64,000 bases of DNA, taken from NCBI RefSeq assembly GCF_001424195.1, contig NZ_LMOO01000008.1, positions 124,001 through 188,000 on the forward strand, given 5' to 3'. The notes beneath the pieces are model-generated. The model was not told the DNA's origin. It saw nothing but the letters and a program-made list of their open reading frames with translations, and did not search any database. The translations under genes were made by a program, and so were the position numbers. The stretch is from Cellulomonas sp. Leaf334 (GTDB lineage: Bacteria; Actinomycetota; Actinomycetes; Actinomycetales; Cellulomonadaceae). Positions 33,126 to 41,944 of the stretch are shown one piece after another (position 1 is the first letter of the stretch; each line of letters opens with the position of its first letter).

Positions 33126-34160
33126 TCAGGGGACGACGACAGTCATCCCCGGGCCACCCGAGCCGTCGCCCAGGGCCGCGAGCGCCGCCGGTGCCTCGTC
33201 GAGGCCGACCGTGCGCCCGACGAGGCGCGACGGGTCGAGCTCGCCGGACGCGATGCGCGCGAGCATCGCGGGGTACTCGTCGGCGGCCATGCCGTGGCTG
33301 CCGTAGAGCTCGAGCTCCCACCCGATCACGCGCCCCATGGGCAGGGGCGGCGCGGTGTCGGTACCGAGCAGGAGGCCGACCTGCACGTGCCGGCCGCGGC
33401 GGCGCAGCGACAGGACCGACGCGGTCGCGGTCGCGCGGCTGCCCAGGGCGTCGAGCGAGACGGCCGCACCCCCGCCGGTCGCCCGGTGGACCTGCTCGGC
33501 GACGTCGCCGGTGCCGTCCAGGACGACCGCGGCCCCCATCGCGCGTGCCGCCTCGCGGGCAACCGGCGACACGTCGACCGCGACGACCTGGGCACCGGCG
33601 GCGACGGCGACCATGACAGCCGACAGCCCGACACCTCCGCAGCCGTGCACCGCGACCCAGTCCCCCGCGCGGACCCGCCCGTGGACCGTCACGGCCCGGT
33701 AGGCGGTCGCGAACCGGCAGCCCAGACCCGCTGCCGTGACTGCGGACATGCCCGGCGGGAGTCGGACCAGGTTGACGTCCGCGTGGTGCAGGGCCACGAG
33801 CTCGGCGAACGAGCCGTCGTCGGTGAACCCCGGCTGGCGCTGCCGCTCGCACACCTGCTGCTCCCCCGCGAGGCAGGCGGCACAGGTGCCGCAAGCGCAC
33901 ACGAACGGCACGGTGACCTCGTCGCCGATCGCCCACGAGCGGACCTCGGGACCGACCTCGACGACGACCCCCGCCAGCTCGTGCCCGGGCACGTGCGGCA
34001 GCGTGATGTCGTCGTCGTGCCCCTGCCAGCCGTGCCAGTCGGAGCGGCAGACGCCCGTGGCGGTGACGCGCAGGACGACTCCGTCGTCGGGACAGCGCGG
34101 TGCGGGAACATCGCGCACGCTGGGTAGGACGCCGAACTCGGAGATCACGACGGCACGCAT
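33126..34160 (-). CDS. Zinc-dependent alcohol dehydrogenase (MDR family)
   Basis: 344-residue medium-chain dehydrogenase. Catalytic zinc site: CRSDWHGW and GHELAGVVVEVG; structural zinc Cys cluster CACGTCAACLAGEQQVC; Rossmann motif VHGCGGVGLSAVMVA. The product could be an aldehyde from a primary or aromatic alcohol; specificity is not visible. I chose ATG at 34160 (MRAVVISEFG), the normal family start, over an ATG 24 bp upstream. It faces the DMT transporter with only 9 bp between stops. Confidence 0.92.
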   Translation of the reverse strand: MRAVVISEFGVLPSVRDVPAPRCPDDGVVLRVTATGVCRSDWHGWQGHDDDITLPHVPGHELAGVVVEVGPEVRSWAIGDEVTVPFVCACGTCAACLAGEQQVCERQRQPGFTDDGSFAELVALHHADVNLVRLPPGMSAVTAAGLGCRFATAYRAVTVHGRVRAGDWVAVHGCGGVGLSAVMVAVAAGAQVVAVDVSPVAREAARAMGAAVVLDGTGDVAEQVHRATGGGAAVSLDALGSRATATASVLSLRRRGRHVQVGLLLGTDTAPPLPMGRVIGWELELYGSHGMAADEYPAMLARIASGELDPSRLVGRTVGLDEAPAALAALGDGSGGPGMTVVVP

Positions 34161-34262
34161 GCGGCTCATCCTCGCCGACGACACCCGACCCGACGTCGCG
34201 TGCGGCTCGGCGAGGCGCGCGCCCGACCGGAGACGGACGGCGCCGTCGGCATCGCCGACGGG

Positions 34263-35720
34263 TCAGAACGTCCGGTGCGTCCAGTCGCCGCCGACCAGCG
34301 TGCCCGCGACCGGCATCCCCCGCAGCGGGGCGGTGAGCGGGTCGGCGTCGAGGACGACGAGGTCCGCGGGCGCCCCGACCTGCACTGTCAGCCCGCGGTC
34401 GTCGACGGAGGACTCCAGCGCGACCCGACGGTCGATCGCCTGCTCGGGGTGCCAGGCCGGACGCCCGTCGCGGGACCGGCTGACCGCGGCGTCGACGGCG
34501 ACCCACGGGTCGAGGGGCGCGACGGGTGCGTCGGACCCGAGCGCGAGCCGGACACCGGCGCGGTGCAGGGACCCGAACGCGAACGCGCGGTCGGTGCGCC
34601 CGGGCCAGTAGCGGTCGGCGACGTCGCGGTCGTCCATGGCGTGCTCGGGCTGCACGCTCGCGACGACGCCCAGTGACGCGAACCGCTCGACGTCCGCCCA
34701 GGACACCAGCTGCGCGTGCTCGACCGACCCGGCGGCTCCCGACGCGGCGAAGGCGTCGAGCGCGAGCGCGTTCGCGGCGTCACCGATCGCGTGGATCGCG
34801 CAGCGCAGGCCGTGGCGGGTGGCGTGCGCCATGAGAGGTGCCAGCCGGGACGGGGGTACCGCGAGGACGCCGCGGGCGTTCGGGCCGGTCAGGCCCGCGT
34901 ACGGGTCGTGGCAGTACGCCGTGCGGGTGTTGAGCGAGCCGTCGGTGATGACCTTCAGCGGCCCCTGCGTGACGAGCCCGCCGATGACGTCGCCGGTGTG
35001 CAGGTCCTCGCGGACGACCCGGTCGAGGAACTCCTCCCACACGCCCGCGCGCACCCGTAGCCGGGCGGGTCGGACGGCGGTCCGCCGACGCCAGACGGCG
35101 ACGTTGTCGGCGATCTCCAGGTCGACCACGCCGACGACGCCGCGGGCGGCAGCGGCTGCGGAGGCGTCGTCGACGAGCGCGTCGGCGACGTCCTCGGGGA
35201 CGTGGTCGACGACCCCTTGCAGCGGCAACCACTCGGACTCCCGGAGCAGGCCGGTGGGGTGCGCGCCGACGCCGAGGAACCGCAGCCCGGCCGTCGAGAC
35301 CCACGCGCAGTGCAGGTCGCCGGAGACGAGGACGACGGGCCGGTCCCCGACGGCGGCGTCGAGCAGCGCGGCCGTCGGCTCGTCGGGCCAGAGCCCGTCG
35401 CGGAACCCGAAGCCGACGAGGGCCGTGCTCGGCGGCGGCGGCGCCGCGGCGACGAGCGCGACGGCGTGCGCGGCGGACGTCGCCCCGGAGACGTCCAGCC
35501 GGCGCCGGGCCAGCGCCCACTGGGTCAGGTGCACGTGCGCGTCCCAGAGGCCGGGCATGACCCAGCGGCCGTCGAGCGCCACCTGCGGGGCGTCGACCGA
35601 CAGGGCCGGCCCGACCGCAGCGACCCGGCCGTCGCGCAGGAGGACGTCCACGAGGGCGTCGCCGTCCACCAGGCGGGCATCGCGCAGCAGGAGGTCGGAG
35701 GTGGTCGGTACGGTCCGCAT
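34263..35720 (-). CDS. Amidohydrolase (YtcJ-like)
   Basis: Metal-dependent hydrolase of 485 residues in the amidohydrolase 3/YtcJ group. Metal ligands in MPGLWDAHVHLTQW; CAIHAIGDAANALALDAF and SVQPEHAMDDRDVADRYWPGR are family motifs; LALGSDAPVAPLDPW holds the late Asp. The substrate is unknown. The ATG lies 12 bp from the divergent NUC nuclease gene, so both promoters must lie within, or overlap, the genes. Confidence 0.9.
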   Translation of the reverse strand: MRTVPTTSDLLLRDARLVDGDALVDVLLRDGRVAAVGPALSVDAPQVALDGRWVMPGLWDAHVHLTQWALARRRLDVSGATSAAHAVALVAAAPPPPSTALVGFGFRDGLWPDEPTAALLDAAVGDRPVVLVSGDLHCAWVSTAGLRFLGVGAHPTGLLRESEWLPLQGVVDHVPEDVADALVDDASAAAAARGVVGVVDLEIADNVAVWRRRTAVRPARLRVRAGVWEEFLDRVVREDLHTGDVIGGLVTQGPLKVITDGSLNTRTAYCHDPYAGLTGPNARGVLAVPPSRLAPLMAHATRHGLRCAIHAIGDAANALALDAFAASGAAGSVEHAQLVSWADVERFASLGVVASVQPEHAMDDRDVADRYWPGRTDRAFAFGSLHRAGVRLALGSDAPVAPLDPWVAVDAAVSRSRDGRPAWHPEQAIDRRVALESSVDDRGLTVQVGAPADLVVLDADPLTAPLRGMPVAGTLVGGDWTHRTF

Positions 35721-35731
35721 GTGAGCACCCT

Positions 35732-36526
35732 ATGAGCGACACAGTGGGCGGATACGACACGCTCTTCCTCGGCCCGGCGGTACCGCTCCCGGTGCCCGCG
35801 CAGACCGTCCGCGACCTGCCGTCGACGCACTTCACCGTGCTGCTCGACCCTGCGCGGCGGCTGGCCGCGGCGACCGCGGTGAACATCGACGGTGCGCAGC
35901 TGGTGAACCTGGAGCGCGGCGACGACTGGCACCTCGACCCGCGCGTGCCGGCGGACGAGCAGGCAGGTCCGGAGCTGTACGCGCGCAACGACCTCGACCG
36001 CGGGCACCTGGTGCGCCGTCGGGACCCCGTCTGGGGCGACCTCGTCACGGCGCGGCGGGCCAACTTCGAGACGTTCGCCTATCCGAACGCTGCCCCGCAG
36101 GCGTCCGCGTTCAACCAGGGCGAGCTGCTCTGGGTGGGCCTCGAGGACCATGTGCTCGAGTACGCCCGGACGCACGGGCACCGGGTGTCGGTGTTCACGG
36201 GTCCGGTCCTCGCCGACGACGACCCGGTCTACCGGGGCGTCCAGATCCCGCGGATGTTCTGGAAGGTCGCGGCGTGGGCGTCGTCCGGAGAGCTGCGCGC
36301 GGCCGCGTTCGTGCTGGACCAGACGCCGTTCGTGCGAGGCCTGCAGCTGGAGGTGCCCGACCTTGCTCCCTATCGCACGTTCCAGGTCCCGGTCGTGGAC
36401 GTCGAGGTGCTCACCGGGATCGACCTCGGTCCGCTGGTCGACGCGGACGTGCTCGTCCCCGTCGGAGCCCTCGCGGACCGCGACCGCTGGGTGCCGCTGA
36501 GCACTCTGGAGGAGGTCCGGCTCTAG
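35732..36526 (+). CDS. DNA/RNA non-specific endonuclease (NUC family), no signal peptide
   Basis: 264-residue beta-beta-alpha-metal nuclease. The DRGHLVRRRDPVWG motif supplies the general base His, and the downstream NAAPQASAFNQGELLWVGLEDHVL contains the metal-binding Asn. SVFTGPVL is also typical. Most family members are secreted or toxin domains, whereas this one has no signal peptide or carrier domain and begins MSDTVGGYDTLFLG. No immunity-like gene is adjacent. It may be cytoplasmic or leave by another route. The activity call is good; the role is unknown. Confidence 0.87.
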   Translation: MSDTVGGYDTLFLGPAVPLPVPAQTVRDLPSTHFTVLLDPARRLAAATAVNIDGAQLVNLERGDDWHLDPRVPADEQAGPELYARNDLDRGHLVRRRDPVWGDLVTARRANFETFAYPNAAPQASAFNQGELLWVGLEDHVLEYARTHGHRVSVFTGPVLADDDPVYRGVQIPRMFWKVAAWASSGELRAAAFVLDQTPFVRGLQLEVPDLAPYRTFQVPVVDVEVLTGIDLGPLVDADVLVPVGALADRDRWVPLSTLEEVRL

Positions 36527-36552
36527 CGGCGCGCCGCACACGCACGACGGCT

Positions 36553-37371
36553 CTAGCGCGCGTGCCGCACGTGCGCGTCGCGGCGGGCGGGCACGACCAT
36601 CGGCGTCCCGGTCTCCGGGTCGGGCACCACCCGGCAGGCGAGCCCGAACACCTCGCGCACAAGCGGCTCGGTCACGACGTCGGCCGGCGGCCCCTCGGCG
36701 ACGACGACCCCGGCCTTCATCGCGACGAGGTGCGTGGCGTACCGGGCGGCCTGGTTCAGGTCGTGCAGGACCGCGACGAGGGTGCGGCCCTCCTCGTGCA
36801 GCCGGGCGCACAGGTCCATGACCTCGAACTGGTGCGCGATGTCGAGGAACGTCGTCGGCTCGTCGAGCAGCAGCAGGTCGGTCTGCTGCGCGAGCGCCAT
36901 GGCGAGCCACACGCGCTGTCGCTGGCCGCCGGACAGCTCGGCGACGTACCGGTCGCGCAGGTCGGCGACCTCGGTCGCGTCGAGGGCGTCGGCGACGGCC
37001 CGGGCGTCGGCGGCGGACCACTGCCGCAGGATCCCCTGGTGCGGGTAGCGGCCCCGGGCGACGAGGTCCCCCACGGTGATGGACTCGGGTGCGACCGGGC
37101 TCTGTGGCAGGAGCGCGAGCCGGCGGGCCACGTCCTTGCTCTTCATGGCGGAGATGGGCGTGCCATCCAGCAGCACCCGCCCGGCCCGCGGCTTCAGGGT
37201 GCGGCCGAGCGCCCGCAGCAGCGTCGACTTGCCGCACCCGTTGGGTCCGATGATCACCGTGAACGAGGACCTCGGGATCTGCACGGACAGGTCCTGGGCG
37301 ACGACGAGCTGGTCGTAGGCGAGGGTCAGGCCCTCGGCCTCCAGCGGTGAACCTTGTACGGGACGGCTCAC
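36553..37371 (-). CDS. Iron-siderophore ABC transporter ATPase (FepC type)
   Basis: 272-residue ATPase: Walker A GPNGCGKST, Q-loop LLPQSPVAPES, signature LSGGQRQRV, Walker B LLLLDEPTTFLD, and the D/H loops LHDLNQAARYATHLVAMKAG. QSPVAPESITVGDLVARGRYPHQ is characteristic of FepC/FhuC. Start GTG at 37371 overlaps the permease stop. It powers the two permeases upstream. Confidence 0.94.
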   Translation of the reverse strand: MSRPVQGSPLEAEGLTLAYDQLVVAQDLSVQIPRSSFTVIIGPNGCGKSTLLRALGRTLKPRAGRVLLDGTPISAMKSKDVARRLALLPQSPVAPESITVGDLVARGRYPHQGILRQWSAADARAVADALDATEVADLRDRYVAELSGGQRQRVWLAMALAQQTDLLLLDEPTTFLDIAHQFEVMDLCARLHEEGRTLVAVLHDLNQAARYATHLVAMKAGVVVAEGPPADVVTEPLVREVFGLACRVVPDPETGTPMVVPARRDAHVRHAR

Positions 37372-38396
37372 GCGGGGCTCCTCCTCCACTCGCGGACCAG
37401 CAGGAACGCGAGGTACACGCCGCCGAGCGCGGCGGTGACGACACCCACGGGGTAGACGACGCCCGGTACGGCGTACTGGGCGACCAGGTCGGCCACGACG
37501 AGCACCGCGGCCCCGCAGCACGCGGCGGCGACCATCCCGGGCCCGGTGGACCGGGTCAGCCGGCGCGCGATCTGCGGGGCGGTCAGGGCGACGAACGCGA
37601 TCGGTCCGCTCACGGTGACGGCCGCTGCCGTGAGCAGCACGCCGACGACCACCGCCCAGGTCCGCACCCGGTCCGCGTGGACGCCCACCGCGACGGCGAC
37701 CTCGTCCCCCATCTCGACGAGCTGCATCGGCCGCGTCAGGACCAGCGCGACGGGCAGCAGCAGCACGAGCGCGACGACGATGAGGACCACGTCGGACCAG
37801 GCGCGCGCCGCGAGGCTGCCGTTGAGGTAGGCGGCGACGACCTGGGCATCCTCGCGCGTCGCCCGCGCGAGGGCGAGCTGCACGAACGCCATCGACATCG
37901 CACCGACGGCGATGCCGACGACGACCATCCGCAGCGGCGCCCGGAACCCCGCCCCCGAACCCAGGTAGACCGCCCCGATCGCGATGCCGGCACCGACGAG
38001 CGCGCCGACGGGGACCGGCACCAGACCGGGCCAGACGAGTGCGGCGGCCGCCGCCCCCGCGGCGGCACCCGCGCCGAGACCGATGACGTCGGGGCTGCCC
38101 AGCGGGTTGCGTGTGACGGACTGGAACATCGCCCCGGAGACGGCGAACGCCGCCCCGGCCGCGGCCCCGACGAGCATCCGCGGCAGCCGGTTGGTCCACA
38201 GCACCCACTCCTGCGCCCGCGACCCGGTGCCGGCGACGACCCCGGGCAGCTCCGCGAGCGGGATGCCGAGCCGGCCGGCCGACAGCGTGACGAGCATGGT
38301 GACCAGGGCGACGAGGACCGCGGCGACGCAGACCACGACGGGTCGACGGCGCCACCGCACGGTGACGGCCGGACCGAGAGTCAGGACCGCGGTCAC
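37368..38396 (-). CDS. Iron-siderophore ABC permease (FecD/FepG type)
   Basis: 342-residue FecCD-family permease with about ten helices. Motifs: RLPRMLVGAAAGAAFAVSGAMFQSVTRNPLGSPDVIG near the N-terminus and ISGPIAFVALTAPQIARRLT-like VSGPIAFVALTAPQIARRLTRSTG near the C-terminus. Start GTG at 38396 overlaps the other permease by 4 bp. It pairs with the FecC-like subunit to form the channel. Confidence 0.93.
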   Translation of the reverse strand: MTAVLTLGPAVTVRWRRRPVVVCVAAVLVALVTMLVTLSAGRLGIPLAELPGVVAGTGSRAQEWVLWTNRLPRMLVGAAAGAAFAVSGAMFQSVTRNPLGSPDVIGLGAGAAAGAAAAALVWPGLVPVPVGALVGAGIAIGAVYLGSGAGFRAPLRMVVVGIAVGAMSMAFVQLALARATREDAQVVAAYLNGSLAARAWSDVVLIVVALVLLLPVALVLTRPMQLVEMGDEVAVAVGVHADRVRTWAVVVGVLLTAAAVTVSGPIAFVALTAPQIARRLTRSTGPGMVAAACCGAAVLVVADLVAQYAVPGVVYPVGVVTAALGGVYLAFLLVREWRRSPA

Positions 38397-39427
38397 AACC
38401 CCACCCGTCCCCGACGGACCGCCAGGATCAGGAACGGCGCCCCGACGAACGCCGTCACGGCGCCGACGGGGAGCTCCCCGGGGCGGGCGACGACGCGACC
38501 GACGACGTCGGCGGCCAGGAGGAGGACCGGGCCGAGCACCAGGCAGTACGGCAGGAGCCAGCGGTGGTCGGAGCCGGTGAACGAGCGCACGACGTGCGGG
38601 ACGGCCAGCCCGACGAACGCGATCGGCCCGACAGCCGCGACGGCCGCGGCGCACAGCAGCGTCGCCCCGGCGGCGCCGAGCAGCCGGGTACGGCCGGCCC
38701 GCAGCCCGAGGGAGGTCGCGGTCTCGTCGCCGAGTGCCAGCGCGTTGAGGGGCCGTGCGAGCAGCACGCACAGGACGAGGCCCAAGACGACGAACGGCAG
38801 GACGGCGTCGACGGTCGACGGTGGCCGCCCGGCCAGGGACCCGATCACCCAGGAGCGGTAGGTCTCGAACACGTCCGGGTTGGCCAGGGTGATGGCCTCG
38901 ACGAGCGCGATCAGCACCGCCGAGACGGCCGCGCCCGCCAGGACGAGCCGGACGGGGGTCGCGCGTCGGCCCCCCGAACCGATGAGGTACACCGCGGCCG
39001 CGGCGAACAGCGCCCCCGGCACGGCCGCCCAGACGGTCCGGCCGGCCGTGCCGCCGAGCACCGCGGCCGTGACCACGAGCGACGCCGACGCCCCCGCGTT
39101 CACGCCCAGCAGGCCGGGGTCGCCGAGCGGGTTACGGGTCAGACCTTGGATCACGACACCCGCCACGGCGAGCGCGGCGCCGACGAGCAGCCCGAGCTGC
39201 GTGCGCGGGATCCGCGACGCGACGACCGTCGACACGTAGGACCCGTCGGGGTGCCGCCACGCGGACCAGACGTCGTCGAGCGGCACGGGCTTGGCACCGA
39301 CGGCGATGCTCAGCCCGACGACCAGCGCGAGCAGCAGGATCGAGCCGACCAGCCCGAGCCCGAGCACGAGCGCGCGAGAGCCCCGCACCCGGGTGGGGTG
39401 CGGGGCCTCGGCGACCGCGGTGCTCAC
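38393..39427 (-). CDS. Iron-siderophore ABC permease (FecC/FepD type)
   Basis: 344-residue FecCD-family permease: SRIPRTQLGLLVGAALAVAGVVIQGLTRNPLGDPGLLGVNAGAS at the N-terminal half and VGPIAFVGLAVPHVVRSFTGSDHRWLLP at the C-terminal half. It starts 20 bp after the binding-protein stop (39447) on the minus strand, so the four genes form one operon under iron control. Confidence 0.93.
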   Translation of the reverse strand: MSTAVAEAPHPTRVRGSRALVLGLGLVGSILLLALVVGLSIAVGAKPVPLDDVWSAWRHPDGSYVSTVVASRIPRTQLGLLVGAALAVAGVVIQGLTRNPLGDPGLLGVNAGASASLVVTAAVLGGTAGRTVWAAVPGALFAAAAVYLIGSGGRRATPVRLVLAGAAVSAVLIALVEAITLANPDVFETYRSWVIGSLAGRPPSTVDAVLPFVVLGLVLCVLLARPLNALALGDETATSLGLRAGRTRLLGAAGATLLCAAAVAAVGPIAFVGLAVPHVVRSFTGSDHRWLLPYCLVLGPVLLLAADVVGRVVARPGELPVGAVTAFVGAPFLILAVRRGRVGL

Positions 39428-39446
39428 GGTGAGGAGAGGGTGGGCG

Positions 39447-40493
39447 TCAGCCCTGGACCTTCTCGGCGCCGGCGGTGATCAGCGGGACGTACTCGTCGAT
39501 CGCCCACGGCACGCTCAGCGGCGTCGCCACGGAGACGGCCATGCCGAGCTGCTTGTCGACCATCGGCACGTAGGCGCCGGACGCGAACGCCGGGATCTGC
39601 GCCCAGAGCGGCTGGGCCTCGGTCGCGGCCTGCTCGTCGGCGTCGTTGAACCAGGTGAAGAGCAGGTCGGCGTCGTTCAGCTGGTCCGCGTTCTCCAGGC
39701 CGAGGGTGGCGACGAACGTGCCGGGCGACGCGGTGAGCGCCGAGACGGACGGGGCGAGCTCGAGGCCGAGACCGGTGAGCAGCTCGACCCGCGGGTCACC
39801 CGGCAGGTACACCGACAGGGCACCCGGCTGGTCGCCCCCGTAGACGTACGCGAACGTCAGCCCGGACAGCTCGGGGTTGTCGGCCGCGGCGGCGTCGATC
39901 GCGGCCTGACGCTCCTCGAGCAGCGGCTCCGCCTTCTCCGGGACACCCAGCGCCTCCGCGGCGATGCTCACCTGGTCCTCGAGCGACGTCTGCCACGGCT
40001 CGCCGGGGTAGGCGACGACCGGGACGAACGCGGAGAGCTGGTCGAACACGTCCTGCTCGAGGCCCGACTGCGGCGCCAGCACGAGGTCGGGCTCGAGCGC
40101 GATGATCGCGTCGACGTCGAGCTCGGGGTACATCGCGATGGTCTCGGGCAGCTCGGCGCCCTCGTCCTCGACCGCGGCGCGGAACCACGGCTGGTACCCG
40201 TCGGCGTCGCCGCCCCACGTGTCCTCCTCGATCCCGACCGGCACGGTGCCCAGCGACAGGGCGATGTCCGCGGCGCCCCAGCCGAGGGTCACGACGCGCT
40301 CGGGCTTCTCCTCGATCTCCGCGGTGCCCAGGGTCGAGTCGATGGACACGGGGAAGACGTCGGAGGCGGCGGAGCCGCTCGGTGCGGGCTCGGCAGCGTC
40401 CTCGGTGGGTTCGTCGGATCCGGCGCAGGCGGTGAGGATGAGGGCGACGGCAGCGGTGGAGGCCACGACTGCCGTGCGACGGGCGATGCGCAC
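39447..40493 (-). CDS. Iron-siderophore ABC transporter, substrate-binding lipoprotein
   Basis: 348-residue FepB/FecB-like binding protein of the TroA fold. GTG start at 40493 with GGGAG ribosome site; Arg-rich N-terminus RIARRTAVVASTAAVALILTAC ends in a lipobox. VVTLGWGAADIALSLGTVPVGI and ALEPDLVLAPQSGLEQDVF are typical of this family. It captures ferric-siderophore outside and hands it to the FecC/FecD permeases. The open frame continues 171 bp upstream but there covers the iron box, so the start at 40493 is preferred. Confidence 0.92.
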   Translation of the reverse strand: MRIARRTAVVASTAAVALILTACAGSDEPTEDAAEPAPSGSAASDVFPVSIDSTLGTAEIEEKPERVVTLGWGAADIALSLGTVPVGIEEDTWGGDADGYQPWFRAAVEDEGAELPETIAMYPELDVDAIIALEPDLVLAPQSGLEQDVFDQLSAFVPVVAYPGEPWQTSLEDQVSIAAEALGVPEKAEPLLEERQAAIDAAAADNPELSGLTFAYVYGGDQPGALSVYLPGDPRVELLTGLGLELAPSVSALTASPGTFVATLGLENADQLNDADLLFTWFNDADEQAATEAQPLWAQIPAFASGAYVPMVDKQLGMAVSVATPLSVPWAIDEYVPLITAGAEKVQG

Positions 40494-40551
40494 GGGGGTG
40501 CTCCCATTCGTTCGGGGGACTGCCACCGCGGCGAAGCGGGCGGCGTCGGAA

Positions 40552-40570
40552 TGAGGGAAGCCTAACCTCT
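40552..40570 (-). promoter_or_regulatory. DtxR/IdeR-type iron box
   Basis: Read on the minus strand, the 19-bp AGAGGTTAGGCTTCCCTCA agrees at 14 of 19 positions with the DtxR/IdeR consensus TTAGGTTAGGCTAACCTAA, including the whole AGGTTAGGCT half. It lies 59 bp upstream of the siderophore-binding protein start, where an iron-loaded repressor would block transcription of the importer operon. Confidence 0.75.
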
Positions 40571-40608
40571 CCTGATCGTCGTCCCTCGGGTCCGGGATGA
40601 GCGAAACG

Positions 40609-41493
40609 TCACACCGCGAGCGGGGCCCCCGTGAGCCGCTCGTACGCGTCGAGGTACCGGTCACGGGTCCGCTCGACCACGTCCGCGGGCAGGCTCGGCG
40701 GCGGCGAGTCGCTCGCCCGGTCCCACCCGGACGCCGACGACGTCAGCCAGTCACGGACGAACTGCTTGTCGAAGCTGGCCTGCGCCCGCCCGGGCTGCCA
40801 GAGGTCCGCCGGCCAGAACCGCGAGGAGTCGGGGGTCAGCACCTCGTCCCCGAGCGTGATCGCGCCGGTCGTCGGGTCGGTGCCGAACTCGAGCTTGGTG
40901 TCGGCGAGGATCACGCCCCGCTCGCGCGCGATCGCCTCCGCACGTCCGTACACCGCCAGGGTCAGGTCCCGCAGCGCTTCCGCGGTGTCCGCGCCGACGG
41001 TCCCGACCACGGCCTCGAACGGCACGTTCTCGTCGTGCTCCCCCAGCTCGGCCTTCCTGGCCGGGGTGAAGATCGGCTCCGGCAACCGTGAGCCGTCCAC
41101 CAGCCCGGCGGGCAGCGCGATCCCGGTGACCGACCCGGACACCCGGTACTCCGCGAGCCCCGACCCGGTGAGGTAGCCGCGCGCGACGCACTCGACGGGG
41201 AACATCTCCAGGCGGCGGCAGATCATCGCGCGACCGGCCACCTGCGCGGGGACGTCCGTCGAGACCACGTGGTTGGGCACGAGGTCCGCGAGCTGCTCGA
41301 ACCACCACAGGCTGAGCTGCGTCAGGACGACGCCCTTGCCGGGGATGCCGGGCTCCAGCACGTGGTCGTACGCGGAGACCCGGTCGCTGGCGACGACGAG
41401 GACGACGTCTCCCTGCGACGGGTCGACCGGCACGTACAGGTCGCGGACCTTGCCGGAGTAGGAATGGGTCCAGCCAGGGAGCTCAGCAGTCAC
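40609..41493 (-). CDS. purC: SAICAR synthase
   Basis: Condenses CAIR with aspartate in purine synthesis. 294 residues, actinobacterial long form: SYSGKVRDLYVP (ATP site), ASDRVSAYDHVLEPGIPGKGVVLTQLS, PVECVARGYLTGSGLAEY, ILADTKLEFG and DEVLTPDSSRFW. ATG at 41493. It is followed by the iron operon and preceded by a small unknown gene and purD; purB is not present between purC and purD. Confidence 0.97.
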   Translation of the reverse strand: MTAELPGWTHSYSGKVRDLYVPVDPSQGDVVLVVASDRVSAYDHVLEPGIPGKGVVLTQLSLWWFEQLADLVPNHVVSTDVPAQVAGRAMICRRLEMFPVECVARGYLTGSGLAEYRVSGSVTGIALPAGLVDGSRLPEPIFTPARKAELGEHDENVPFEAVVGTVGADTAEALRDLTLAVYGRAEAIARERGVILADTKLEFGTDPTTGAITLGDEVLTPDSSRFWPADLWQPGRAQASFDKQFVRDWLTSSASGWDRASDSPPPSLPADVVERTRDRYLDAYERLTGAPLAV

Positions 41494-41512
41494 GGGCCCT
41501 AGTGTGCAGGAC

Positions 41513-41920
41513 TCAGACCAGGTCGTCCCCGCCGTCCAGCCCGTCGGGGATGGGCAGCCCGACCAGCCGGACCAGCCGCTCCACGGTCTCCTCGACGAAC
41601 GTGTCCGCCGGCTCGTCGACGTGCTCCTCGGCGAGCAGCCGCCGCACGTGCTTCGCCTCCACGTCCACCGCCCCGACCAGCAGCGCCCACTCGGCGAACG
41701 CCTCCGCCTCGGCCGCCAGGTCGACCGGGTCGCTCTCCGCCGGGTCGTCGAAGAAGTCCCGCGGCTGGAAGCCCAGGTAGAACCGGCCGAGCCCGTCGGG
41801 TGCGGGCCGGTAGTCGACGGTCGCGATGTCGCCGTCCTGCACCTCGATGGTCAGGCTCGGGGTCGCGGTCGCGTCTCCACCCCAGGCGCCGTCGCCGTAC
41901 ACGAACGTGGTGGTGGCCAT
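41513..41920 (-). CDS. Conserved hypothetical protein between purC and purD
   Basis: 135-residue acidic protein beginning ATTTFVYGDGAWGGDATATP, with a beta-rich N-terminal half and a helical, Glu-rich C-terminal half (EAEAFAEWALLVGAVDVEAKHVRRLLAEEHVDEPADTFVEETVERLV). No family recognised. No signal or membrane segment. Codon use matches the neighbours. The Ala/Glu-rich helices could mediate protein contact. It is a convincing gene because the reading frame fills the gap between two purine genes on the same strand. Confidence 0.75.
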   Translation of the reverse strand: MATTTFVYGDGAWGGDATATPSLTIEVQDGDIATVDYRPAPDGLGRFYLGFQPRDFFDDPAESDPVDLAAEAEAFAEWALLVGAVDVEAKHVRRLLAEEHVDEPADTFVEETVERLVRLVGLPIPDGLDGGDDLV

Positions 41921-41944
41921 CCGGCGATGATGCCCTATCGCGCG

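Noticed and set aside
35732..36526. Defence island or toxin-immunity module around the nuclease
   Set aside because: No other defence gene, inhibitor or mobile element nearby; neighbours are metabolic and transport genes.
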